The notes under the pieces are model-generated. The model made no database searches. It worked only from the letters and a program-made list of their open reading frames with translations, and was not told the DNA's origin. A stretch of DNA of 43,446 bases from Chitinophaga pinensis (lineage in GTDB: Bacteria > Bacteroidota > Bacteroidia > UKL13-3): contig CAMCEM010000008.1 in NCBI GenBank assembly GCA_945873755.1, positions 1-43,446 of the forward strand. The letters run 5' to 3'. Position numbers and translations under genes: made by a program. Below, one piece after another: positions 1-8,864 of this stretch. Each line of letters begins with the position of its first letter. The first letter of the stretch is position 1.

Positions 1-135
1 TCGGCCAGCATCCAAATGCTGTTGTTAATGTAATTATTGTTTTTCTTTGTCAAGGTATTTAGTTTGGTTCTCGTTAGGCAATAATACTGCCAGTAATTTG
101 GTTATTTTTTAAATTGATATCAAAATTAGTAATCA
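1..135. other. Left-edge stretch without a recognisable gene
   Basis: No supportable gene. One plus-strand frame is open from the edge to a stop at 60-62 and could be the tail of a gene outside the window, but the approx. 19 residues are too few to judge. A weak 4-bp inverted repeat (GGCA/TGCC, 77-91) lies downstream of the minus-strand run ending at 136, and is not convincing as a terminator. Confidence 0.4.
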
Positions 136-1170
136 TCAATTATTTTCAATATAATACATACCATAATAAAGTCCAATAGCGATGATTAAAAACACCACAA
201 AATAATTAAAGCCATCAATTTTTGTTGGTTTTAATTGCATTACATTGGTATCTGACCATGTATCGTGCCAGCCATAAGTAATAAACGAAAGACTTTCGAA
301 AGGTATAAACCGTATTAAAGTTCGTTTAAAAATATTTGAGGTGCTTGCCTTTTCGCCCTCATTGTTCACAACAATTGTATTTGTGATTATTTTAGCGGGT
401 GTGGTTCCAAATATTCCTTCAAAAACAAAGTAGTATATAAACCTAAAAAATATTAAAAATAAATAGATAGGCAAGCGTTCATTTATTTGACCAATTTTTA
501 TAAACAATGCTTTTACAACTGATATTTCAATTAAATGTAAAGCAATTATCTCGAAAAATATATAGCAAAAAAACAGGTCAAGAAAAACATGTGCTATTCG
601 TGTGAGTTTGGTAGCTGGCAACCAAAAATAATTATCACCTTCTTGCACATTGTTTAATTCGTAATTATTAAGCATTTTTTTAATAATCCAGAAAGTAAAA
701 AGTATAATTAAAACCTTAGTTAAAAGGTAAAAAATAAGGAAAAATAATTGAGTTAACTTTATGTCGTGTATGTCAAATAAAAAAAATCCAGTATAAATGA
801 GTTCAATAAAATTTTTGAAGAATACTAATGTAAAAACCAATTGAAGAGGAATGATGGCTTTAAACTTACTAGCATAATAAAGTATGCATCCGCCAAGCAT
901 AATTAAAATAAACAGTACATTGATATAATTAACATGCAAACCAAAACCAGAACGAAAGAAAGTAAACTTAAAAAAACTTAAGTATTTTAATTCTGGTAAT
1001 TCGAAAAAATTTAAATAAAATATAAAAAATTGGATAAAAGAAAATTTACTTAATTCAGAAATTAATGATGAAAAATAAACTATTTTGATTACTGCTTGCG
1101 AAATTGCCAATACAGTAATTATGATGGCAAAAATGCCAATATTTTTATTCTTAGTTATAAATTCTTTCAT
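136..1170 (-). CDS. RDD family integral membrane protein
   Basis: Inner-membrane protein of 344 residues, mostly hydrophobic, with about five or six membrane segments. The C-terminal half matches the RDD family: an 'R-x-x-x-x-x-L-D' segment (TRIAHVFLDLFF) opens a helix, followed by 'FGTTPAKIITNTIVV' and a downstream 'RTLIRFIPF' stretch, the usual RDD order. The N-terminal approx. 170 residues are extra hydrophobic sequence without recognised motifs. The family has been linked to ion or small-molecule transport in a few bacteria, but its substrate here cannot be inferred. Its ATG follows the TAG stop of the nucleotidyltransferase directly, so it is the last gene of a six-gene minus-strand run. 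Family is fairly sure, function unknown. Confidence 0.75.
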   Translation of the reverse strand: MKEFITKNKNIGIFAIIITVLAISQAVIKIVYFSSLISELSKFSFIQFFIFYLNFFELPELKYLSFFKFTFFRSGFGLHVNYINVLFILIMLGGCILYYASKFKAIIPLQLVFTLVFFKNFIELIYTGFFLFDIHDIKLTQLFFLIFYLLTKVLIILFTFWIIKKMLNNYELNNVQEGDNYFWLPATKLTRIAHVFLDLFFCYIFFEIIALHLIEISVVKALFIKIGQINERLPIYLFLIFFRFIYYFVFEGIFGTTPAKIITNTIVVNNEGEKASTSNIFKRTLIRFIPFESLSFITYGWHDTWSDTNVMQLKPTKIDGFNYFVVFLIIAIGLYYGMYYIENN

Positions 1171-2166
1171 CTACCCAAAATTTATTTCGGTGCTATCGCC
1201 AATATTTAAGCTTTGTTTATTGCCACATAGGGTAGCATCGTTTCCAATTAACGATTTTTCTAAAATAGCATATTCTATTTGTGCAAAAGGGCCAATAATA
1301 CTTTCTTTTACTATGGCATAATTTAAAATTGCACTTTCACCTATTGATACATTTGGCCCAATGATACAGTTGCTTATTTTACAATCATCGCCAATAAATA
1401 CTGGAGGGATGATAATGGTGTTTTCAAATTTATATTTTGTAGTATCGTAGTTTAAACGTTTAAGTAAAGTGGAGTTTGTTTCCAACAAAATATCCTTTTT
1501 ACCACAATCGAACCAATTGGCTACATCAAAACTTTTAAATTTATAACCTTTTTCCATCATATTCATCATGGCATCGGTTAGCGTAAACTCGTTATGAGTA
1601 GTTTTTTTCTGGCTGATATTATTGTCTAGCTCATCTAGCAAAGCAACACTATCTTTTATTTTATAAATTCCAACTAATGCCAAGTTCGATTTTGGAATAG
1701 CAGGTTTTTCAATCATACGGGATATAAAACCATCACCATCTATTTCTGCCACACCAAACTGACGGGGATCGTCCACTTTTTTTATTCCTAATAAATTGGC
1801 TGGCTCGCTAATAATTTTTTTCAAATCAACATCAGCAATCGTATCTCCAAATACAATTAGTATTTCATCATTGCCTTTTTTAACTAAATCTTTTGCTAAC
1901 CAAATGGCATGACCTACCCCTTTTCCTGTAGTTTGTATTATAAAATTAGCAGTAATTTTAGGATAATTTTTTTGAATGTATTCTTCAATTTTATCTCCTA
2001 AATAGCCAATAATAAACACAAAATCGGTGATGCCAGCATCAATTAAATTTTCGACAATATGCGCCAATATTGGTTTACCAGCTATTGGAATTAATGCTTT
2101 TGGTTGAGTGTGAGTATGTGGCCTCAATCGAGTGCCAATTCCTGCTACAGGAATAATTGCTTTCAT
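1171..2166 (-). CDS. Sugar-phosphate nucleotidyltransferase with left-handed beta-helix tail
   Basis: Predicted cytoplasmic enzyme (331 residues) that joins a sugar-1-phosphate to an NTP, giving an NDP-sugar for envelope glycans. The N-terminus has the nucleotidyl-transfer signature GxGTRLRPxT...PKALIPIAGKP (residues 9-32), with 'FGDT' near residue 108 as the probable metal-binding Asp. Residues from about 245 onward show hexapeptide-like isoleucine/glycine repeats (e.g. 'VFIGDDCKI', 'CIIGPNVSIGES'), the left-handed beta-helix seen in RmlA-like and GlmU-like proteins. Sugar and nucleotide specificity cannot be read from sequence; glucose-1-phosphate thymidylyltransferase-like is the nearest description. 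It sits between DUF4286 (25-base gap) and the RDD gene (no gap). Confidence 0.85.
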   Translation of the reverse strand: MKAIIPVAGIGTRLRPHTHTQPKALIPIAGKPILAHIVENLIDAGITDFVFIIGYLGDKIEEYIQKNYPKITANFIIQTTGKGVGHAIWLAKDLVKKGNDEILIVFGDTIADVDLKKIISEPANLLGIKKVDDPRQFGVAEIDGDGFISRMIEKPAIPKSNLALVGIYKIKDSVALLDELDNNISQKKTTHNEFTLTDAMMNMMEKGYKFKSFDVANWFDCGKKDILLETNSTLLKRLNYDTTKYKFENTIIIPPVFIGDDCKISNCIIGPNVSIGESAILNYAIVKESIIGPFAQIEYAILEKSLIGNDATLCGNKQSLNIGDSTEINFG

Positions 2167-2191
2167 TTTATTTTTTATTTTAAAAATTAAT

Positions 2192-2497
2192 TTACATTTC
2201 TTCTAGTAAAGTTCTAAAAGCATGAAATTTATCGCCAAATAAATCCCTGCCATCTTTTTGTAATGCTGGTGCAAACTCTGCTTGGTATCTTTCGTAATGT
2301 TCCATAGTAGGAGCAAAGTACTGAATGGCATATGTTTCGCCCAATTCATCTTCATGTTTACTTAGTAATTTTAAAAACTTGTAATTGGTAAACATACCTG
2401 TTTCCATTACATCGTTTAAGTGTTTTTCTTTCATCCATTTTACCCAATCAGCATGTATGCTTTCATCAATATTGATGGTTACGTTGTATACTATCAT
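2192..2497 (-). CDS. DUF4286 family protein
   Basis: Small soluble protein of 101 residues resembling DUF4286, a family common in Bacteroidota and without a known function. It starts with a beta-strand-like 'MIVYNVTINIDESI', followed by 'WVKWMKEKHLNDVMETGMF', a pattern like ferredoxin-fold dimeric alpha-beta barrel proteins. No signal peptide or membrane segment. It lies 6 bases after the TPR gene and 25 bases before the nucleotidyltransferase, so co-transcription is likely. Family assignment is good, function unknown. Confidence 0.8.
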   Translation of the reverse strand: MIVYNVTINIDESIHADWVKWMKEKHLNDVMETGMFTNYKFLKLLSKHEDELGETYAIQYFAPTMEHYERYQAEFAPALQKDGRDLFGDKFHAFRTLLEEM

Positions 2498-2503
2498 TAA
2501 ATA

Positions 2504-4315
2504 TTAATTTAAAATATCTCCTCTTAAAAAACGGTATCTTTTTCTTACTTCATTTATAAAAATACTACTGCCATAGCTTTCAATAAATTTTTCATAATTC
2601 TTTTTGGCTTCATCAATATTATTTAAGTTTTTTTCATAAATAATTGCAAGATTAAGTAATGCATTATCGCCCAAAATATCGCTTCCGTGTTCGTTAATTA
2701 CAATTGTATAAAATTTAATTGCTTGGTCGTATTTTTTTTGTTTGGAATAAATTTGAGCCTTTTTAAAAGCAATATCATCAGTTAAAGCATGTTTTGGAAA
2801 CTCAGTTATAATAGAATCAAGGTAAATAAATGCTTCGTTAAATTTGTTTTGTTGGTAAAGCAAATCGGCTTTAGCAAAAAGTTTCAAAGCATCTTCTATC
2901 GAGTCAACTGTATTGTCTTGTATTAATAACGAAAGCTCTAAAGCATTATTCGCAATTAATTGAGTAGTGGCAGTTTTTAATATGTCTAACTGTGCTTTTG
3001 CCCACTCAAATTCGCCTAAATAAAAACTTAATTTAGCATTTCTTAGCTTGGCTTCTTGTCCTAAAGGATGTTCTAAAAAGTCTTTATCTACTTGTCCGTA
3101 AAGCAACATGGCATCCCATTCCATTCCTTTTAATACATATAAATCGCCTAACTCTAGTTTGCAATCTGCTTTAAAAAAATTATCTGTTCCAGGTAGTTCT
3201 AAAATAGAGGTATAAATTTCTACAGCCTTATCAACTTCATTTAAATAATAAGCATATAGTTTACCCAAATCGCGCATACTTGGCGCTGTATAATAGGTTT
3301 TACCATTTTCGGTTAAAAATGCCAAATACGTATTTTCTAAATTTTTTAATTCAATTAACGACAAGTTGGAGTTGCTCAAAAGTTTTTTATTGCTAGCTTC
3401 TAAAACGCCCAATTTTGCAGCTAAATAGTAAGCTTTATTGTTGCCTAATAAAATTACTTCATTGAATAGCCTTGTGGCTGCATCGTACTTTTCGTTGCTT
3501 ATGGCCAAATAACCCAAATCCATCATTTTTCGGCCTTCTTCTTTTAGTCTTTTATCAATTGCTTTTGCTTGTATCAAGGCGTTGTCAAAATCTTTGCGTT
3601 GCACATAAAACCATATTAGCATTTCATAAAAAACATCAGTATTGGGGTTGGCTTTTATTTTTCTAATCAATGCTATTTTTAATAACTCAAAATCGTTTGG
3701 GAAATGAATGCTGTTTTGCAATAATCCTTGCACCTCTTCTCTGTTTTCAGGGTATTGAGCCACACTGTTTACATACTCATCTATCATTGATTGAGTTTGT
3801 TTTGTTTTATTATAAAGTGCGGCTAATTCGTTATTAAAAACAGTTTCGTAACCCAATAATTTTCTGCCATTTAAATAACTTTTAATAGCATATTCAAGCT
3901 CATTTCTTTTTTCAAATGCATTTGATGTTTCTAGTATTTTTTCTTGATTGGGAATGGTTTTTTTAATAATTTCATCAAATTGTTTGATGGCTTTTTCTGG
4001 CTTGTTATTTAGTTTATACAAGTATCCAATATCTACCAAAAAATAAGCAGAATTGGTTTTTCGATACATTTTTTTCGAAATATTTTCAGCATCATCTAAC
4101 CGTTTTAACTTTATAAGCGATTGAATTAAATTATCGTAAAGGTATAATGAGTTAAGGTTTTTATTTAAAAGCTTTTCGTATAATGCTGCAGCTTTATCAA
4201 ATTCACCATTTGAAAAGAACTGAGATGCCAATTGTTCATCTTTGTTTTGAGCAAAATTATTATTGCTAAAACCAAGTATTAAAACCAGTAATATAAATAC
4301 TTTATAAACTTTCAT
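2504..4315 (-). CDS. Tetratricopeptide repeat protein, exported
   Basis: Protein of about 603 residues built from helical TPR-like repeats along its whole length (e.g. 'FFSNGEFDKAAALYEKLL', 'NKPEKAIKQFDEII', 'KKYDQAIKFYTIVI'), a scaffold for protein-protein contact. I use the ATG at 4313-4315, not one seven codons upstream, because it yields a clean signal peptide (MKVYKVFILLVLILGF...NNFAQ). It should therefore be periplasmic or outer-membrane associated. The last three repeats (approx. 490-590) resemble the tandem TPRs of YbgF/BamD-like proteins. It follows ruvC by about 22 bases in the same run. The partner is not evident from sequence. Confidence 0.8.
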   Translation of the reverse strand: MKVYKVFILLVLILGFSNNNFAQNKDEQLASQFFSNGEFDKAAALYEKLLNKNLNSLYLYDNLIQSLIKLKRLDDAENISKKMYRKTNSAYFLVDIGYLYKLNNKPEKAIKQFDEIIKKTIPNQEKILETSNAFEKRNELEYAIKSYLNGRKLLGYETVFNNELAALYNKTKQTQSMIDEYVNSVAQYPENREEVQGLLQNSIHFPNDFELLKIALIRKIKANPNTDVFYEMLIWFYVQRKDFDNALIQAKAIDKRLKEEGRKMMDLGYLAISNEKYDAATRLFNEVILLGNNKAYYLAAKLGVLEASNKKLLSNSNLSLIELKNLENTYLAFLTENGKTYYTAPSMRDLGKLYAYYLNEVDKAVEIYTSILELPGTDNFFKADCKLELGDLYVLKGMEWDAMLLYGQVDKDFLEHPLGQEAKLRNAKLSFYLGEFEWAKAQLDILKTATTQLIANNALELSLLIQDNTVDSIEDALKLFAKADLLYQQNKFNEAFIYLDSIITEFPKHALTDDIAFKKAQIYSKQKKYDQAIKFYTIVINEHGSDILGDNALLNLAIIYEKNLNNIDEAKKNYEKFIESYGSSIFINEVRKRYRFLRGDILN

Positions 4316-4337
4316 TTTAGGATAGCAAATAAACATA

Positions 4338-4943
4338 TTATTTCTTAATTTTAGTTGGATTATTGCTTACAAAAGTATCCCAACTGGTTGCCTTTTTTTT
4401 AGGCGGTATTTTTATTTTACTTTTTGCTGTTTCAATGCCAATATTTTTTTGCATAAAATGGCAATATGCAGCAGCCAAACCATCGGTAGCATCCATAAAC
4501 TTCGAATCGTGTTTAAATTTTAAAATGTGTTCCAACATTCCTGCTACTTGTTCTTTGGTGGCATTTCCATTTCCTGTAATCGATTGTTTTATTTTTTTTG
4601 GGGAATATTCACTTACAATTATTTGCCGGCTCATAGCACCTGCAATGGCAACTCCTTGCGCCCTTCCTAGCTTTAACATCGACTGAACATTTTTACCATA
4701 AAAAGGGGCTTCAATTGCCATTTCATCTGGATTAAATTCATCAATTAATCCGGTAGTGCGTTCAAATATTTTTTTAAGTTTTAAGGTATAATCATCGTAT
4801 TTTTCTAAGTGTAAAACGCCTAATGTAATTAAAGTAACTTGCTTTTTAATAATACCTATTATGCCATAACCCATCACAATTGTTCCTGGGTCAATTCCTA
4901 ATATTATTTTATCGAATGCTATGTTGTTTTCTTGCGGAATCAA
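4338..4943 (-). CDS. ruvC: Crossover junction endodeoxyribonuclease RuvC
   Basis: Holliday-junction resolvase that cuts the four-way DNA junction during recombination and repair, working with RuvAB. At 201 residues it is slightly longer than usual because of a C-terminal Lys-rich tail. The four acidic catalytic positions are visible: Asp18 in 'ILGIDPG', Glu78 in 'MAIEAPFYG', and Asp151 and Asp154 in 'DATDGLAAA'. The conserved 'GRAQGVAIAGA' segment is also present. The start is TTG, overlapping the TGA stop of the upstream membrane gene, and no in-frame ATG lies before the first motif. ruvA and ruvB are not in this window. Confidence 0.95.
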   Translation of the reverse strand: MIPQENNIAFDKIILGIDPGTIVMGYGIIGIIKKQVTLITLGVLHLEKYDDYTLKLKKIFERTTGLIDEFNPDEMAIEAPFYGKNVQSMLKLGRAQGVAIAGAMSRQIIVSEYSPKKIKQSITGNGNATKEQVAGMLEHILKFKHDSKFMDATDGLAAAYCHFMQKNIGIETAKSKIKIPPKKKATSWDTFVSNNPTKIKK

Positions 4944-5341
4944 ATATTTGGGTTTTCGAAAAATAGATACGAGAAAATGATAATTGTTCCTAATACATTA
5001 ATTGCCGAAGTGATTAAATAATTTTTTACAAATTCAGCAGGAAAATTGGCTTCAATTAGCTTATTGTAATTTATATTTAAAGGAATGGCTTGCGCCAAAA
5101 TATTTACAATTGCAAACCCAAATAATGCCAGCTTTATTTCAAATATATTTAACAAAATAATAATAATAAAAAGTACCATGGAAGCCAAGCTAATAATAAC
5201 ACTTAAGTGGTTTTTTTTACTAAATAGTTTTACTAAAAGTTGTTTGTATGCAGCATCTAATTGAGCAATTTTTTGCTGTTGCCATATTCTTGAAACAAGC
5301 ATTATTCCACCACCCAACATAAAATAAAATAAAAAACCCAT
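4940..5341 (-). CDS. Small integral membrane protein, unknown function
   Basis: Hypothetical protein of 133 residues. It has a short hydrophobic N-terminus (residues 1-17), an amphipathic basic stretch (approx. 20-45), then three predicted membrane segments (about 47-65, 68-88, 105-127). No family motif recognised. It is the first gene of the minus-strand run: a TTG-N19-TATATTTG promoter lies 14 bases upstream, and its stop overlaps the ruvC start, suggesting translational coupling with ruvC. Confidence 0.65.
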   Translation of the reverse strand: MGFLFYFMLGGGIMLVSRIWQQQKIAQLDAAYKQLLVKLFSKKNHLSVIISLASMVLFIIIILLNIFEIKLALFGFAIVNILAQAIPLNINYNKLIEANFPAEFVKNYLITSAINVLGTIIIFSYLFFENPNI

Positions 5342-5355
5342 TTTTAATTAAAAAT

Positions 5356-5385
5356 CAAATATAATTTTAAATCAAATGCAATCAA
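5356..5385 (-). promoter_or_regulatory. Bacteroidota-type promoter for the 5341-136 gene run
   Basis: On the minus strand, a TTG at 5385-5383 is followed after exactly 19 bases by TATATTTG (5363-5356). This fits the published Bacteroidota consensus TTG-N19-TAnnTTTG. The ATG of the first gene begins 14 bases further on. It is the best full-consensus promoter I found in the window. Confidence 0.7.
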
Positions 5386-5400
5386 ATAAAAATATATAAA

Positions 5401-6411
5401 TTGCACACCGTTAGTACTTATAATTTGGGCTTGGAACAGTTTTGGCAAACACATAAAAAATGGATTACTTATTTAAAAATTGTTTTAGCAATTTTTACAA
5501 TAGGTTTTATTCTGTATAAATTATTAGTTGCTTATCAAATAGATATAAAGTTTAAATCCTTTCAATTCGATTTTTCATTAAATAATATTTTGTTTTTAGT
5601 TTTAGCAATTGCATTATTGTTTTTAAACTGGACATTAGAAACCATAAAATGGCATTTGCTAATCAATCAGTTCGAAAAAATTAGTTTTTGGGGAGCATTA
5701 AAAGCTGTTTTTTCAGGTGTCACTTTAAGTATTATTACTCCCAATCAGCTTGGCGATTTTGTTGGAAGAATTATTCATTTAAAAACATTGAATAAGTACA
5801 AAGGGTCGTTGGTAGCAGTTATTGGAAATACCGCACAAATATTGGTTACTGCTATTTTTGGCATGTATGCTTTGTTGGCTTTTTTGGTTAAAGTTGATTA
5901 TGGAATTTATTTAATTTGGAAACCAATTGCTTTGTTTTTTTTTGTGATGCACGTTGTTGCATTCATTGGTTTTATTAGAATTGACATAGTTTACAAAGTA
6001 TTAAGCAGGACTAAATTTTTTTATAAAATAGAAAAGTATGTGGTAGTTTTTAAAAGCTATTCAAAAAGTCAGTTATTTAAAATATTTTTTATTTCATTAA
6101 TAAGGTATTCGGTTTATTTGGCTCAATATGTTTTGTTACTGTATTTTTTTGGTGTTCAATTAGGAGTACTAAATAGTTTTATGGCAGTTATAGCAATTTT
6201 TTGTATACAATCTATAATACCAAGTTTTATTCTTATAGATATAGGTTTAAGAGGAGTAAGTGCACTTTTTATTTTTGGCGAATTAAGTAATTATAACAAA
6301 GAAATTGAGTTAGGAGTTTTGCTTTCTGCTTACTCGTTATGGATTATAAATATGCTTGTTCCTTCATTGTTTGGGCTTTATTTTATTTTAAAACACAAGT
6401 TTATAAAATGA
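5401..6411 (+). CDS. Flippase-like membrane protein (LPG synthase TM / UPF0104 type)
   Basis: Integral membrane protein of 336 residues with about eight hydrophobic segments, resembling the 'lysylphosphatidylglycerol synthase TM region' (YbhN/AglD/UPF0104) family. The family-like loop 'ITPNQLGDFVGR' sits at residues 112-123, after two N-terminal membrane helices. Members are thought to move or hold lipid-linked intermediates; the catalytic domain of true MprF is absent. The start is TTG, with no in-frame ATG before the first helix. Its TGA stop overlaps the ATG of the next gene (ATGA at 6408), so it is coupled to a glycosyltransferase. Role in lipid-linked glycan handling is inferred. Confidence 0.75.
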   Translation: MHTVSTYNLGLEQFWQTHKKWITYLKIVLAIFTIGFILYKLLVAYQIDIKFKSFQFDFSLNNILFLVLAIALLFLNWTLETIKWHLLINQFEKISFWGALKAVFSGVTLSIITPNQLGDFVGRIIHLKTLNKYKGSLVAVIGNTAQILVTAIFGMYALLAFLVKVDYGIYLIWKPIALFFFVMHVVAFIGFIRIDIVYKVLSRTKFFYKIEKYVVVFKSYSKSQLFKIFFISLIRYSVYLAQYVLLLYFFGVQLGVLNSFMAVIAIFCIQSIIPSFILIDIGLRGVSALFIFGELSNYNKEIELGVLLSAYSLWIINMLVPSLFGLYFILKHKFIK

Positions 6412-7538
6412 TTTATTGGTATGCAGTTGCTTTTATATTAACAAGCTTTTATATTTTATTAATTGCTTTTTTTTATGGTGGTTTATTATTAGTAATGAAG
6501 CGAACAAAAAAAGAAAGTTTAATAGCAACAAATGGCAATGAAAATGCCTTTTCTATAATTATTGCTGCGCGCAACGAAGGGCATTTTATAAAAGAAAGTT
6601 TACAAACTATAATTAATCAAAATTATAACAATAAATTGTTTGAAATTATAATTATAAACGACCACTCAACTGATGATACTTATAATAAAATTTATGAATT
6701 TATTGAAGAAAATAGAGAATACAGTATTGGGTGTATTAATTTAGAATATCTAGAAAATTTTATCAATAAAAAGAAAGCCATTTCAATAGGAATTAGCAAA
6801 GCTAAATACGACTACATTATACTAACCGATGCTGATTGTATTAGAAAAAACGAATGGCTAAGTAGTATTAATATTTTTATAAATAAAACGAATGCAAAAA
6901 TGGTTTATGCACCTGTTGAATTTTTAGCTAAAAACATTTTTGAAGAAATGCAAGCATTAGAGTTTGCTGGTTTGGTAGGTGTGGGTGCTGCCGCAATGGA
7001 GTTAAAGTATCCAAACATGTGCAGCGCATCAAACCTAATTTTTGAGAAGAAAGTGTTTTATGAAGTAGGAGGGTATGAAGACAATAAACACATAATTAGT
7101 GGCGATGATGAGTTTTTAATGCATAAAATCTTTAAAAAATACCCAAATCAAGTTAAGTTTTTATTTAATGAAAATGCAATTGTTAAAACCAGTGCAAATA
7201 CATCGGTTAACGAGTTGACAGAACAACGAAAAAGGTGGGTAAGCAAAGCCACCAAATATGAAAATAGATATATAACTCTAATACTTATTTTAACTTATTA
7301 TTTTAACTTGAGTATTATAATTAATTTATTTTTAAATTGGCATTTAGCAGCAACCCAATTGGTTTTAAAGTTTATAATAGAAGGTGTTTTTTTATTTACT
7401 ATTTTAAAATTGTATAATAAAAAAAGATTGATTTTATTATTGCCATTGGCAGAAATATTTCATGTATTTTACATTGTTATAATTGGAGTTTTAGCTACTT
7501 TTACAAGTTTTAAATGGAAAGGTAGAATTCATAAATAG
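6408..7538 (+). CDS. Membrane-bound glycosyltransferase family 2
   Basis: Predicted inner-membrane glycosyltransferase of 376 residues, adding sugars from a nucleotide-sugar to a lipid or polysaccharide acceptor. One N-terminal membrane helix (about 4-28) precedes the GT-A domain: 'SIIIAARNEG' (49-58), a 'LTDADC' metal-binding DxD (Asp141, Asp143), 'SGDDEF' (231-236) with the likely catalytic base, and a 'QRKRW' motif (273-277) typical of processive GT2 enzymes. Three or so C-terminal helices follow. I start at the ATG overlapping the upstream stop, rather than 23 codons earlier inside the neighbour, because it begins right at the membrane helix. Substrate unknown. Confidence 0.88.
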   Translation: MIYWYAVAFILTSFYILLIAFFYGGLLLVMKRTKKESLIATNGNENAFSIIIAARNEGHFIKESLQTIINQNYNNKLFEIIIINDHSTDDTYNKIYEFIEENREYSIGCINLEYLENFINKKKAISIGISKAKYDYIILTDADCIRKNEWLSSINIFINKTNAKMVYAPVEFLAKNIFEEMQALEFAGLVGVGAAAMELKYPNMCSASNLIFEKKVFYEVGGYEDNKHIISGDDEFLMHKIFKKYPNQVKFLFNENAIVKTSANTSVNELTEQRKRWVSKATKYENRYITLILILTYYFNLSIIINLFLNWHLAATQLVLKFIIEGVFLFTILKLYNKKRLILLLPLAEIFHVFYIVIIGVLATFTSFKWKGRIHK

Positions 7539-7544
7539 TACAAT

Positions 7545-7820
7545 ATGCAATACGAGTTGAGCGATATAGATTTTGATATTTTAAATACGTTATATTTTGT
7601 AGAACCATTTAGCAAAATACTAGAAGAAGTAGCGGCACCTCCCAAAATTGTAGCCGATTGTTTAAAGCATTTAATAGCTAAAAAATATGTGGTAGCCATG
7701 CGTTTTGACGAAGAAAAACAAGATTATATAAAAAGTTTTATTTTTGATAGTGACGATATGAACGCTTATAGTTATTTAGCTACTAAAGATGGTTTATTGG
7801 CGCATAACGGAAGGCTGTAA
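7545..7820 (+). CDS. Conserved-looking small protein, unknown function
   Basis: Soluble protein of 91 residues. I do not recognise the family. The helical 'LSDIDFDILNTLYFVEPFSKILEEV...PKIVADCLKHLIAKKYVVAMRF' pattern, with a strand-like tail, resembles a small winged-helix fold, but there is no clear DNA-recognition motif. The gap to the glycosyltransferase is 6 bases and to the OmpA gene 21 bases, so it is very likely co-transcribed and may serve the same envelope process. Confidence 0.6.
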   Translation: MQYELSDIDFDILNTLYFVEPFSKILEEVAAPPKIVADCLKHLIAKKYVVAMRFDEEKQDYIKSFIFDSDDMNAYSYLATKDGLLAHNGRL

Positions 7821-7841
7821 TAAAACATAAATTACTTTAAA

Positions 7842-8768
7842 ATGATTAAATATTTTATCATACTTTTTATTATACTTCTTTTTAATACTGGCAATTCTCA
7901 AACTACCAAAACAGAGTTTGCTGATATTTTAGTGGAATCGTATTACTCCAATTCAAATAAAAATTTTACAAATTTTTATGGTGGTAGCAACAATAATTTT
8001 CCCATATTAATTAACCCAAATGTAATATTAGGAAACAACACCAAATATTTTTTAAGTTTACCACAAAATAGTTATGTTATAGTGCAATTTACTGACAATC
8101 AAATAATTGATTTCCCCAATCAAAACGATATTTTTATTACCGAAAATGGATGCAGTGGGGAGCATGCTGAAGTTTATGTAAGTAGTAATGGAGTTGATTA
8201 TATTAAACTAGGAATTGTTGATGATTGCAAAACCAGTTCATTAGATTTAAATAAAATAAATTTCAAATCGGTTGTACGTTTTGTAAAAATAGTTGGTTTA
8301 GATAATAATGGCGCATCGCCAGGTTTTGATTTGGTGAATGTAAAAGGTTTACCCAATTCAAGTATAGATAGTTACATAGGCTTAGCTGAACTTGATAAAT
8401 ATATAAAAAGCACAGATACATTAATTAAGAAAAAAGTAATTCTTAAAAATGTGTATTTTAACTTTAACAGCGATTTGTTAAATGATACCACCAAAAAATC
8501 ATTGGATTCATTAGTAACAAAACTATTAAAATACCCTGCAATTAAAATTAAAATAACCGGATTTACCGACAATATTGGAGATGATGATTTGAATTTAAAA
8601 TTATCGAAAAATAGGGCCAAAGCAGTTTATAATTATTTAATATTTAAAGGTATTAAAAAAACAAAAATGGTACACTTTGGAAAAGGTGAAACCGAACCAA
8701 TAAAAAGCAACGAAACCGAAGAAGGCCGAAAAGCAAATAGAAGGGTAGAGTTTGAAATTATAAAGTAA
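7842..8768 (+). CDS. OmpA family protein with N-terminal beta-sandwich
   Basis: Exported protein of 308 residues. A signal peptide (residues 1-20, ending '...NTGNSQ') is followed by a beta-rich domain (approx. 21-180) with 'YVIVQFTDNQIIDFPNQNDIFI' split as strand-loop-strand and 'AEVYVSSNGVDYIKLG', a pattern found in surface proteins. The C-terminal OmpA domain (approx. 197-308) contains 'GFTDNIG' (240-246) and 'LSKNRAKAVYNYL', with Asp243 and Arg258 at the two positions that bind diaminopimelate in peptidoglycan. It should tether the outer membrane to the cell wall. Last gene of the 5401-8768 run. Confidence 0.88.
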   Translation: MIKYFIILFIILLFNTGNSQTTKTEFADILVESYYSNSNKNFTNFYGGSNNNFPILINPNVILGNNTKYFLSLPQNSYVIVQFTDNQIIDFPNQNDIFITENGCSGEHAEVYVSSNGVDYIKLGIVDDCKTSSLDLNKINFKSVVRFVKIVGLDNNGASPGFDLVNVKGLPNSSIDSYIGLAELDKYIKSTDTLIKKKVILKNVYFNFNSDLLNDTTKKSLDSLVTKLLKYPAIKIKITGFTDNIGDDDLNLKLSKNRAKAVYNYLIFKGIKKTKMVHFGKGETEPIKSNETEEGRKANRRVEFEIIK

Positions 8769-8864
8769 AAATATTTTTCTAAATTCAATTTACTCCTATT
8801 ATCTTACACTAAAATTGGAAGAAAAGTTTTTTTAAAACAATCTGTTTAATCTGTGGCTTTTATA

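Noticed and set aside
4316..4336. Upstream start of the TPR gene (7 codons)
   Set aside because: The extra residues disrupt an otherwise standard signal peptide beginning at 4315.
6339..6407. Upstream extension of the GT2 gene by 23 codons
   Set aside because: It would overlap the flippase gene by 73 bases; the ATG at 6408 starts at the membrane helix and forms the usual ATGA coupling.
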